Shown here piece after piece: positions 7,294 to 13,021 of a DNA stretch of 13,021 bases. Within the stretch, counting starts at the first letter, position 1. Every line of letters begins with the position of its first letter. The position numbers and the translations under genes were made by a program. The stretch is from UBA8444 sp964003875. GTDB taxonomy: Bacteria; Bacteroidota; Bacteroidia; Flavobacteriales; UBA7312. The DNA lies in the NCBI GenBank assembly GCA_964003875.1, contig CAXFLH010000032.1, positions 1 to 13,021 on the forward strand. The letters run 5' to 3'. The notes below the pieces were generated by a model. That model did no database searches, was not told the DNA's origin, and saw only the letters and a program-made list of their open reading frames with translations.

Positions 7294-8418
7294 ATGAATA
7301 TAGACGCTTTATTACAACGAGCTTTAGCTTTTGAATTTTTATCGGCAGAAGAAGGTCAATATCTTTTTGAGCATGCCCCTGCTGCCGATTTAATGTATGT
7401 TGCCAATGAGTTGAGGAAAATACAAAAGCCCGATGGTTTGGTCACTTGGCAGATTGACAGAAATGTCAATACTACCAATGCTTGTATTGCCAATTGTAAG
7501 TTTTGCAACTTCTTTAGACCGCCGGGTCATGAGGAAGTCTATGTTACGTCTATAGAAGAATACAAGCCTAAAATAGAAGAAACCATACGTTATGGCGGAG
7601 ACCAATTGCTCCTGCAAGGAGGACACCACCCCGATTTAGGCTTAGATTTTTACACCAATCTGTTCAGCGAGCTCAAAGAGCTTTACCCTGAAATTCGCTT
7701 ACATGCTTTAGGGCCACCAGAAGTGGCTCACATTTGTAAGCTAGAGGGCAAAAGTCACACTGAAGTTTTGACAGCGTTGAAAGAAGCGGGTATGGATAGC
7801 TTGCCGGGTGCTGGGGCAGAAATACTTAACGATAGAGTTAGACGACTTATATCTCGTGGAAAATGTACTGGTCAGGAGTGGCTAGATGTCATGCGTGCTT
7901 GTCATCAATTGCACATTACCACTTCAGCCACTATGATGTTCGGTCACATAGAAACTTTAGAAGAACGCTTTGAACATTTGGTATGGATTCGTCAGGTGCA
8001 GTCAGAAAAACCAGCCGATGCCGATGGCTTTTTAGCCTTTATTCCTTGGCCATTTATGGACGATGGCACTTTGCTCAATCGTATTCGAGGCATAAAAAAT
8101 AATGTATCTGCTGACGAATATTTGCGTATGATTGCCATTAGTAGAATTATGCTGCCCAATATTAAAAACATACAAGCCTCTTGGCTAACAGTTGGTAAGG
8201 AAACGGCTCAATTGTGTTTGCACGGCGGTGCTAACGATTTTGGCTCTATTATGATTGAAGAAAATGTTGTTTCGGCAGCAGGAGCACCCCATCGGTTTAC
8301 CTACAAAAGCATACAAGAATCGATTCGCAAAGCGGGTTTTGAGCCTCAGCTAAGAAGACAAGATTACACCTTTAGGGAAATACCCCAAGGCATAGAAGAA
8401 CAAATCATTAATTACTAA
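7294..8418 (+). CDS. mqnC: Cyclic dehypoxanthinyl futalosine synthase (radical SAM, MqnC)
   Basis: MqnC uses a 4Fe-4S cluster and S-adenosylmethionine to cyclise dehypoxanthine futalosine in the futalosine route to menaquinone. It has 374 residues, normal for the family. The radical SAM cluster motif CX3CX2C is Cys64, Cys68 and Cys71 (NACIANCKFCNFFRPPGH). LLQGGHHPDLGLDFY, LHALGPPEV, SLPGAGAEIL and SATMMFGHIETLEER follow in the order seen in MqnC. FIPWPFMDDGT (about 249-259) is also typical. The sister enzyme MqnE (aminofutalosine synthase) shares the fold, but the LLQGG...HPDLG and LHALGPPE blocks favour MqnC. It is first in an operon with ribE; the stop and the ribE ATG share one base. No other mqn gene is in the window. 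Confidence 0.92.
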   Translation: MNIDALLQRALAFEFLSAEEGQYLFEHAPAADLMYVANELRKIQKPDGLVTWQIDRNVNTTNACIANCKFCNFFRPPGHEEVYVTSIEEYKPKIEETIRYGGDQLLLQGGHHPDLGLDFYTNLFSELKELYPEIRLHALGPPEVAHICKLEGKSHTEVLTALKEAGMDSLPGAGAEILNDRVRRLISRGKCTGQEWLDVMRACHQLHITTSATMMFGHIETLEERFEHLVWIRQVQSEKPADADGFLAFIPWPFMDDGTLLNRIRGIKNNVSADEYLRMIAISRIMLPNIKNIQASWLTVGKETAQLCLHGGANDFGSIMIEENVVSAAGAPHRFTYKSIQESIRKAGFEPQLRRQDYTFREIPQGIEEQIINY

Positions 8419-8996
8419 TGTTTACAGGCATCATAGAACATATCGGAGAGGTAGTAGCCTTGGAGAGAGAGCAAGACAATTTGCACATTTCTATGCGTAC
8501 ACCCATTACTTCAGAATTGAAGATAGACCAAAGCGTGGCACACAATGGCGTATGTCTAACGGTGGTAGCCATAAACGATGACGTTTATACCGTTACTGCC
8601 ATTAAAGAAACTTTAGACAAAAGCAATTTGGGGCAGTTAGAAGTGGGGCATAAAGTCAATATTGAGCGATGCATGAAGTTGGGCGATAGACTAGACGGCC
8701 ATATTGTACAAGGGCATGTGGACCAAACCGCTCAGTGCACACATATTGGGCAAGAACAGGGCTGGCATACCTATACCTTTGAATACACGCCTTCTCAAAA
8801 TATTACCGTAGAGAAAGGCTCTGTATGTGTCAATGGGGTGAGTTTGACGGTGGTCAATTCTCAAAAAAACAGCTTTTCGGTGGCCATCATACCTTACACT
8901 TACGAGCATACCAATTTTCAGCATTTAGAAGTTGGCAGCACGGTCAATTTAGAGTTTGATATTATTGGTAAGTACATTACAAAAATGAATGCATGA
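8418..8996 (+). CDS. ribE: Riboflavin synthase, alpha subunit
   Basis: This enzyme dismutates two molecules of 6,7-dimethyl-8-ribityllumazine into riboflavin plus a pyrimidinedione, the last step of riboflavin synthesis. The 192 residues form two similar lumazine-binding barrels. The N-terminal one starts with the invariant MFTGIIEHIGEV and contains NGVCLTVV (43-50, with the conserved Cys47). The second contains HIVQGHVD (95-102) and VNGVSLTVV (138-146). The C-terminal tail that makes the trimer is short here (IGKYITKMNA). Translation is probably coupled at both ends: TAATG with mqnC and a four-base ATGA overlap with the following DUF3817 gene. No FMN riboswitch is visible upstream, as expected for an internal operon gene. 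Confidence 0.96.
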   Translation: MFTGIIEHIGEVVALEREQDNLHISMRTPITSELKIDQSVAHNGVCLTVVAINDDVYTVTAIKETLDKSNLGQLEVGHKVNIERCMKLGDRLDGHIVQGHVDQTAQCTHIGQEQGWHTYTFEYTPSQNITVEKGSVCVNGVSLTVVNSQKNSFSVAIIPYTYEHTNFQHLEVGSTVNLEFDIIGKYITKMNA

Positions 8997-9265
8997 AAAC
9001 ATTTTTTAGACTCATCACCCTTTTAGAAGGGCTATCCTATATTCTATTATTATTCATTGCTGTTCCCATCAAATATTGGGGTGGTGATGAAAGCTATGTT
9101 AAAATACTTGGTATGCCTCACGGGATATTGTTTATGCTATATCTAGTTTTGGCTTTTCTACTAAAAGACGATTATCAGTGGAACAGACGAGATATGCTAA
9201 TCGTTTGTTTAGCTTCTATTATCCCTTTTGGTACTTTTTACGTAGATAAGAAGTATTTGAGGTAG
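8993..9265 (+). CDS. DUF3817 family small membrane protein
   Basis: The 90-residue protein has three likely membrane segments, at about 8-26, 41-58 and 67-84. Motifs seen in DUF3817 proteins are EGLSYILLLFIAVPIKY near the start, GMPHGILFMLYLVLA in the middle and IPFGTFYVDKK near the end. The family has no assigned function; it is annotated as integral membrane. Charged residues and a tryptophan lie in the loop between segments 2 and 3 (KDDYQWNRRD). The ATG overlaps the ribE stop by four bases, so it is made together with riboflavin synthase. The stop codon (9263-9265) falls within the outer stem of the following inverted repeat. Confidence 0.88.
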   Translation: MKTFFRLITLLEGLSYILLLFIAVPIKYWGGDESYVKILGMPHGILFMLYLVLAFLLKDDYQWNRRDMLIVCLASIIPFGTFYVDKKYLR

Positions 9266-9297
9266 GGTTGTCTTCGACTCCGCTCAGACAACGTACC
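9261..9297. repeat. Inverted repeat with TTCGACTCCGCTCAG core
   Basis: GTTGTCT (9267-9273) pairs with AGACAAC (9286-9292). After a small internal bulge, GGTA (9261-9264) pairs with TACC (9294-9297), giving an 11-bp interrupted stem with a 12-base loop. The centre contains CTTCGACTCCGCTCAG, which resembles palindromic intergenic repeats scattered in many Bacteroidota genomes; that resemblance is from memory and was not searched. No T tract follows on either side, so it is not a standard intrinsic terminator. Only one copy is in this window. Confidence 0.55.
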
Positions 9298-9320
9298 ATC
9301 CTTGCCCTAAACTGACGTAA

Positions 9321-9503
9321 TCACCTAAGGTTTTGCTGACATTCATTTGTCCCATTCCCCCCCGATTTGAGTATAGGAAAAGATTTACTGAGTTGTATGC
9401 CTCGCAAGCCCCCCAATTCTATTTGGCTGTTTAGTTTAGAATGTTGGCTGTAAACAAAAAGTGTACAGAATAGTAGCGTCAGGGTAGCAAAATAATGTTT
9501 CAT
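9321..9503 (-). CDS. Small exported protein, probably frame-broken
   Basis: The open frame has 60 residues. The first 20 form a convincing signal peptide: a basic start (MKHYF), a hydrophobic core (ATLTLLFCTLFVY) and a cleavage region ending in SQ, very common in Bacteroidota. An exact -7 box (TACCTTTG) lies four bases upstream. After SKSFPILKSGG the frame passes a run of seven G (9357-9363) and becomes implausible (NGTNECQQNLR, stop). With one G fewer it would continue as MGQMNVSKTLGDYVSLGQGW and end at TGA 9284-9286, for 72 residues. The mature part, with SQIELGGLRGIQLSKSFPIL, looks beta-strand rich. I do not recognise the family. It may be a decayed outer-membrane protein fragment, a slipping gene, or a sequencing error. 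Confidence 0.4.
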   Translation of the reverse strand: MKHYFATLTLLFCTLFVYSQHSKLNSQIELGGLRGIQLSKSFPILKSGGNGTNECQQNLR

Positions 9504-9507
9504 TTTT

Positions 9508-9515
9508 CAAAGGTA
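9508..9515 (-). promoter_or_regulatory. Putative promoter (-7 box) of the small exported protein
   Basis: The minus strand reads TACCTTTG, one of the most typical forms of TAnnTTTG, four bases upstream of the ATG at 9503. The spacing is the same as at plsX and implies a leaderless or nearly leaderless message. It is the main reason to treat 9321-9503 as more than a chance frame. Confidence 0.5.
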
Positions 9516-9558
9516 AAAATTCTTAGCTAGCGACATCTCATACACTATGAATTTTCCT

Positions 9559-9566
9559 TACTTTCG
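9559..9566 (+). promoter_or_regulatory. Weak putative lepA promoter (-7-like box)
   Basis: TACTTTCG differs from TAnnTTTG at one position and ends five bases before the lepA ATG. The position repeats the near-leaderless layout seen at plsX and at the divergent small gene. The mismatch keeps confidence low; lepA could have its promoter further upstream. Confidence 0.35.
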
Positions 9567-9571
9567 CTGTA

Positions 9572-11362
9572 ATGAAAAATATCAGAAATTTTTGCATCAT
9601 TGCCCATATTGACCACGGCAAAAGTACTCTAGCAGACAGACTGCTAGGCGTTACTGGCACAGTGACAGAGAGGGAGGCCCAAAACCAATTGTTAGACGAT
9701 ATGGATTTGGAAAGAGAACGAGGGATTACGATAAAAAGTCACGCCATACAAATGGAATATAAGCTCAATGGTGAAGACTATATTTTGAACCTCATAGATA
9801 CTCCGGGTCATGTGGATTTTTCTTACGAAGTATCACGTTCCATAGCGGCCTGCGAAGGAGCTTTGCTTATTGTCGATGCCGCCCAAGGGATACAAGCTCA
9901 AACCATCTCTAACTTATACCTTGCCCTAGAAAACGATTTAGAAATTATTCCTGTTCTCAACAAGATAGATTTACCATCTGCTGACCCCGAGGTGGTTAAA
10001 GATCAAATCATTGACTTAATAGGGTGTAAGGACGAAGAAATTATTCCAGCATCAGCAAAAACAGGGGTTGGTATAGAGGCTATTTTAGAAGCTATTATCG
10101 AGCATATTCCTGCTCCTGAAGGAGACCCTGACGCTCCTTTACAAGCTATGATTTTTGATTCCGTTTATAACTCTTTTCGAGGCATTGAGGCCTATTTTAA
10201 AATTATAAACGGGACAATGAAGAAAGGCGATGAGGTACAATTTATAGCTACTGGCAAAACCTACTATGCTGATGAGATAGGTGCTTTGAAGTTAAAGCAA
10301 AAGCCCATGAACACCTTGTCTGCTGGAGAGGTGGGCTATCTGATTTCAGGAATTAAAGATGCCCGTGAGGTGAAAGTTGGGGATACGATTACCCTAAAAA
10401 ACAAGCCTTCACAAGAGGCGGTTAAGGGTTTTGAAGATGTTAAGCCTATGGTATTTGCGGGTATTTACCCAGTAGATACTGAAGACTACGAAGAATTGAG
10501 AAATTCTATGGAAAAGCTACAGCTTAACGATGCTTCTTTGACTTTTGAGCCAGAATCATCGGCGGCCTTAGGTTTTGGTTTTCGTTGTGGTTTCTTAGGA
10601 ATGTTGCACATGGAAATTATACAAGAACGCTTGGAACGAGAGTTTGATATGACCGTTATAACGACTGTTCCTAACGTATCTTATTTTGCCTACACTACTC
10701 GAGGCGAAAAGCTATCCATACATAACCCTTCGGATTTGCCAGACCCTTCTACTATGGACTATGTGGAAGAGCCTTTTATACGTGCTCAAATCATTACCAA
10801 ATCGGATTATGTAGGTGCTGTGATGTCTTTGTGTATAGAAAAGCGTGGGGGGCTGACCAATCAGGTCTATCTAACCACCGACAGGGTGGAGCTGACTTTT
10901 GAGATGCCCTTGGGAGAAATCGTCTTTGACTTTTACGATAAGCTAAAAAGTATCTCTAGAGGGTATGCCTCTTTCGATTATTTCCCCCTAGAGTACCGTC
11001 AGTCCAACTTGGCGAAGCTGGATATACTACTCAATGGCGATCAAGTGGACGCCCTTTCGGCACTGATTCACCGCGATAACGCCTATACTTTGGGTAAGAA
11101 AATATGTATGAAGTTGAAAGAGTTAATACCTCGTCAACAATTCGATATAGCCATACAATCGGCCATCGGTTCAAAAATTATTTCTAGAGAAACCGTTAAA
11201 GCTGTTCGTAAAGATGTGACGGCTCGTTGCTATGGGGGTGACATTACTAGAAAGCGAAAACTACTAGAGAAACAAAAGAAAGGAAAGAAGAAAATGAGAC
11301 AGATTGGTAGCGTTGAAGTGCCACAATCTGCTTTTATGGCCGTTTTAAAATTAGACGACTAA
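9572..11362 (+). CDS. lepA: Elongation factor 4 (LepA), translational GTPase
   Basis: EF4 is a ribosome-binding GTPase related to EF-G, implicated in back-translocation and in 30S biogenesis or initiation. The 596 residues are the full usual length. G1 is AHIDHGKST (11-19), the conserved RGIT of switch I is at 50-53, G3 is DTPGHVDF (76-83, with His80), G4 is NKID (130-133), and a SAKTGVGIE block follows as G5. The central GFGFRCGFLGMLHMEII segment belongs to the EF-G-like domains of LepA. The C-terminal domain unique to LepA ends with YGGDITRKRKLLEKQKKGKK and the RQIGSVEVPQ.AF motif. The start MKNIRNFCIIAH is the family N terminus. yebC follows 29 bases later on the same strand, so lepA-yebC-pccB is likely one operon. 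Confidence 0.98.
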   Translation: MKNIRNFCIIAHIDHGKSTLADRLLGVTGTVTEREAQNQLLDDMDLERERGITIKSHAIQMEYKLNGEDYILNLIDTPGHVDFSYEVSRSIAACEGALLIVDAAQGIQAQTISNLYLALENDLEIIPVLNKIDLPSADPEVVKDQIIDLIGCKDEEIIPASAKTGVGIEAILEAIIEHIPAPEGDPDAPLQAMIFDSVYNSFRGIEAYFKIINGTMKKGDEVQFIATGKTYYADEIGALKLKQKPMNTLSAGEVGYLISGIKDAREVKVGDTITLKNKPSQEAVKGFEDVKPMVFAGIYPVDTEDYEELRNSMEKLQLNDASLTFEPESSAALGFGFRCGFLGMLHMEIIQERLEREFDMTVITTVPNVSYFAYTTRGEKLSIHNPSDLPDPSTMDYVEEPFIRAQIITKSDYVGAVMSLCIEKRGGLTNQVYLTTDRVELTFEMPLGEIVFDFYDKLKSISRGYASFDYFPLEYRQSNLAKLDILLNGDQVDALSALIHRDNAYTLGKKICMKLKELIPRQQFDIAIQSAIGSKIISRETVKAVRKDVTARCYGGDITRKRKLLEKQKKGKKKMRQIGSVEVPQSAFMAVLKLDD

Positions 11363-11391
11363 TTTATATCTTGCCTTAAAATACAACAACT

Positions 11392-12138
11392 ATGGGAAGA
11401 GCATTTGAATTTAGAAAGGCACGTAAAATGAAGCGTTGGTCGGCTATGGCCAAAACCTTCACCCGTATCGGTAAAGACATTTCTATTGCCGTTAAAGAAG
11501 GTGGGCCTAACCCTGATACCAACGCTAGACTACGAGCTGTCATTCAAAATGCCAAGTCCGCCAATATGCCTAAAGATAATGTAGAGCGTGCCATCAAGAA
11601 AGCCTCTGGGGCAGACTCTGCTAACTATGTGGAGATGAGCCTTGAGGGTTATGCCCCATACGGTGTTGCCGTCTTTGTGGAATGTACCACAGACAACAAC
11701 AACCGTACAGTAGCCAATGTCCGTTCTTATTTCAACAAATGCGAAGGTAGCCTAGGAACAAACGGTTCTCTTGAATTCATTTTTGATAGAAAAGCTGTAT
11801 TTACTTTTTCTGAAAGTCAAGTAGAAATGGACTTAGAAGAATTGGAAATGGAACTGATAGACGCAGGCTTAGAGGAGTTAGAAAACGATCAAGGCACACT
11901 AACGGTAACGACTGATTTTAGTGACTTTAGCAATATGCAAAAGCAGTTGGAAAGCATGAACATAGAGCTAGAAAGCTCGGAGTTGCAACGTTTCCCTAAC
12001 AACACCAAAACCCTAGTTGGTGAAGAAGCCAAATCGGTACTCAAGCTCATCGATAAATTGGAAGAAGACGAAGACGTACAAAACGTTTTTCATAATATGG
12101 AAATGACGGAAGAAGTCATGTCTCAAATGGATAGCTGA
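11392..12138 (+). CDS. yebC: YebC/PmpR family protein
   Basis: YebC-family proteins (248 residues here, normal) have been described as DNA-binding transcriptional regulators and, more recently, as factors that help ribosomes through proline stretches; both views rest on work in other species. The N terminus MGRAFEFRKARKMKRWSAMA is the Bacteroidota form of the family start. TRIGKDISIAVKEGGPNPDTN, RLRAVIQNAKSANMPKDNVE and YEGYAPYGVA-like LEGYAPYGVAVFVEC follow in domain 1-2. The tail (from about 210) is acidic, with EEDEDVQNVFHNME typical of the end. It follows lepA by 29 bases. Its TGA shares one base with the next ATG (TGATG), coupling it to pccB. The pairing with a translation factor fits a ribosome-linked role but does not prove it. 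Confidence 0.95.
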   Translation: MGRAFEFRKARKMKRWSAMAKTFTRIGKDISIAVKEGGPNPDTNARLRAVIQNAKSANMPKDNVERAIKKASGADSANYVEMSLEGYAPYGVAVFVECTTDNNNRTVANVRSYFNKCEGSLGTNGSLEFIFDRKAVFTFSESQVEMDLEELEMELIDAGLEELENDQGTLTVTTDFSDFSNMQKQLESMNIELESSELQRFPNNTKTLVGEEAKSVLKLIDKLEEDEDVQNVFHNMEMTEEVMSQMDS

Positions 12139-13021
12139 TGAAAGACAAACTCAAGATATTAGAAGAAAAAAAGGCTCAAGCCTTAGTGGGTGGTGGTCAG
12201 CAACGCATCGATGCCCAACACGCTAAAGGTAAGCTCACCGCTAGAGAACGCATCCATTTTTTAATGGACGAAGGCTCTTTTCAAGAAGTGGGTATGTTGG
12301 TCATGCACCGTTCTACCAACTTCGGCTTAGACAAACAACAGTTTTTAGGAGATGGCGTAGTAACTGGTTACGGTACTATAGACGGTCGCTTGGTGTACGT
12401 TTATGCTCAAGACTTTACCGTTATGGGGGGGTCTTTGGCAGAAGCCCATGCCGAGAAAATTTGTAAAATTATGGATATGGCCATGAAAAATGGCGCACCC
12501 ATCATCGGATTAAACGATAGTGGTGGTGCACGTATCCAAGAAGGAGTAGCCTCCTTAGGAGGCTATGCCGATATTTTTTATCGCAATACACGAGCTAGTG
12601 GGGTAGTGCCTCAACTTTCGGCTATTATGGGGCCTTGTGCTGGGGGCGCAGTTTATTCTCCTGCTCTGACGGACTTTATTATGATGGTAGAAAATACTTC
12701 TTATATGTTTGTGACGGGACCCAATGTGGTCAAGACCGTTACCCACGAAGAAGTGACTGCCGAAGAATTAGGAGGCGCATCGACTCACGCTAGTAAATCA
12801 GGCGTAGCTCACTTTACCTATGCCAACGAAGTGGAGCTCATAAACAACCTTAAAAAGCTATTGAGTTATATCCCTCAGAATTGTGAGGAAGAAGCCCCAA
12901 CTATGGCTTATAAAATTGGCGATGAAAGACGCAGCAAACTGAATGATATTATTCCTGAAAGCCCTAGCCAACCTTACGATATTTATGAGGTTATAAATGG
13001 TATTATCGATGTCGATACTTT
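12138..13021 (+). CDS. pccB: Acyl-CoA (propionyl-CoA) carboxylase beta subunit, 5' part
   Basis: The frame opens at ATG 12138 and runs off the window after 294 codons, so a little over half of the roughly 510-residue family length is seen. This is the crotonase-fold carboxyltransferase that moves CO2 from carboxybiotin to an acyl-CoA. The start KLKILEEKKAQALVGGGQQR with GKLTARERI (31-39) is typical. The oxyanion-forming glycines of the first domain are in LNDSGGARIQEG (125-136) and in MGPCAGGAVYSP (164-175). FVTGPNVVKTVTHEEVTAEE (191-210) is also characteristic. It differs from AccD, which has an N-terminal zinc ribbon absent here. Propionyl- versus methylmalonyl-decarboxylase or other acyl specificity cannot be settled, because the second domain with the specificity residue is outside. 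Confidence 0.92.
   Translation, partial: MKDKLKILEEKKAQALVGGGQQRIDAQHAKGKLTARERIHFLMDEGSFQEVGMLVMHRSTNFGLDKQQFLGDGVVTGYGTIDGRLVYVYAQDFTVMGGSLAEAHAEKICKIMDMAMKNGAPIIGLNDSGGARIQEGVASLGGYADIFYRNTRASGVVPQLSAIMGPCAGGAVYSPALTDFIMMVENTSYMFVTGPNVVKTVTHEEVTAEELGGASTHASKSGVAHFTYANEVELINNLKKLLSYIPQNCEEEAPTMAYKIGDERRSKLNDIIPESPSQPYDIYEVINGIIDVDT

Noticed and set aside
7390..7629. Minus-strand open frame over the mqnC radical SAM motif
   Set aside because: It is antisense to a strongly conserved region, with no -7 box or start context.
7294..8418. Reading the radical SAM enzyme as MqnE (aminofutalosine synthase) or CofH/ThiH
   Set aside because: The LLQGG..HPDLG, LHALGPPE and ATMMFGHIETLEER blocks fit MqnC better; no CofG/CofH partner domain is present.
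9266..9571. Small RNA or riboswitch in the spacer before lepA
   Set aside because: Apart from the one inverted repeat I see no extended stem set or known riboswitch core, and the minus-strand signal-peptide frame explains part of it better.
12555..12746. Minus-strand open frame inside pccB
   Set aside because: The plus strand codes a conserved carboxylase throughout; the His/Arg-rich reverse frame is a shadow.
12138..13021. Calling the right-edge gene accD
   Set aside because: AccD has an N-terminal four-cysteine zinc ribbon and is shorter; this protein starts with the PccB-type helix and LTARERI motif.
1..13021. Mobile element, phage, CRISPR, toxin-antitoxin or defence island
   Set aside because: Genes are contiguous housekeeping functions with uniform style; no transposase, integrase, direct-repeat array or paired small toxin genes were seen.

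Overview
The window is an ordinary chromosomal stretch from a member of the Bacteroidota, most like the Flavobacteriales/Cytophagales side of that phylum. The evidence is consistent across genes. The L32 and BCCP sequences are Bacteroidota-like, there are no clear Shine-Dalgarno sequences, and Bacteroidota-type -7 boxes (TAnnTTTG) sit just upstream of several genes. Synteny and codon use look uniform, with no phage, transposon, CRISPR array, tRNA or rRNA visible. Nearly all of the sequence is housekeeping biosynthesis. I see no large novel system; the unexplained signals are concentrated in three intergenic spaces.

Left half (77-7248, minus strand). Read in the direction of transcription, the order is leucyl aminopeptidase (pepA), pdxA, a DUF177/YceD protein, rpmF (ribosomal protein L32), plsX, fabH, accB and accC. 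The segment yceD-rpmF-plsX-fabH-accB-accC is a conserved lipid-synthesis cluster. It covers malonyl-CoA formation (AccB/AccC), the first condensation of type II fatty acid synthesis (FabH) and acyl-phosphate supply for phospholipids (PlsX), linked to a ribosomal protein gene. Likely internal promoters precede yceD, plsX and accB. The plsX promoter is overlapped by a 38-bp near-perfect palindrome. A hairpin with a T tract at 33-57 ends the cluster, and a convergent gene appears to end at the left edge.

Divergent junction (7248-7294). pepA (minus) and mqnC (plus) diverge, with their two -7 boxes only 6 bp apart and each lying inside the other's transcribed region.

Centre (7294-9265, plus strand). 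mqnC (futalosine route to menaquinone), ribE (riboflavin synthase) and a small DUF3817 membrane protein form a tightly coupled operon, joined by a 1-nt and a 4-nt overlap.

Spacer 9266-9571. The longest non-housekeeping stretch holds an inverted repeat containing a TTCGACTCCGCTCAG core. It also holds a minus-strand mini-gene with a good promoter and a clear signal peptide, whose reading frame seems broken at a run of seven G.

Right half (9572-13021, plus strand). lepA (EF4), yebC and the first 294 residues of an acyl-CoA/propionyl-CoA carboxylase beta subunit (pccB, cut by the window edge). The yebC stop and the pccB start overlap by one base.
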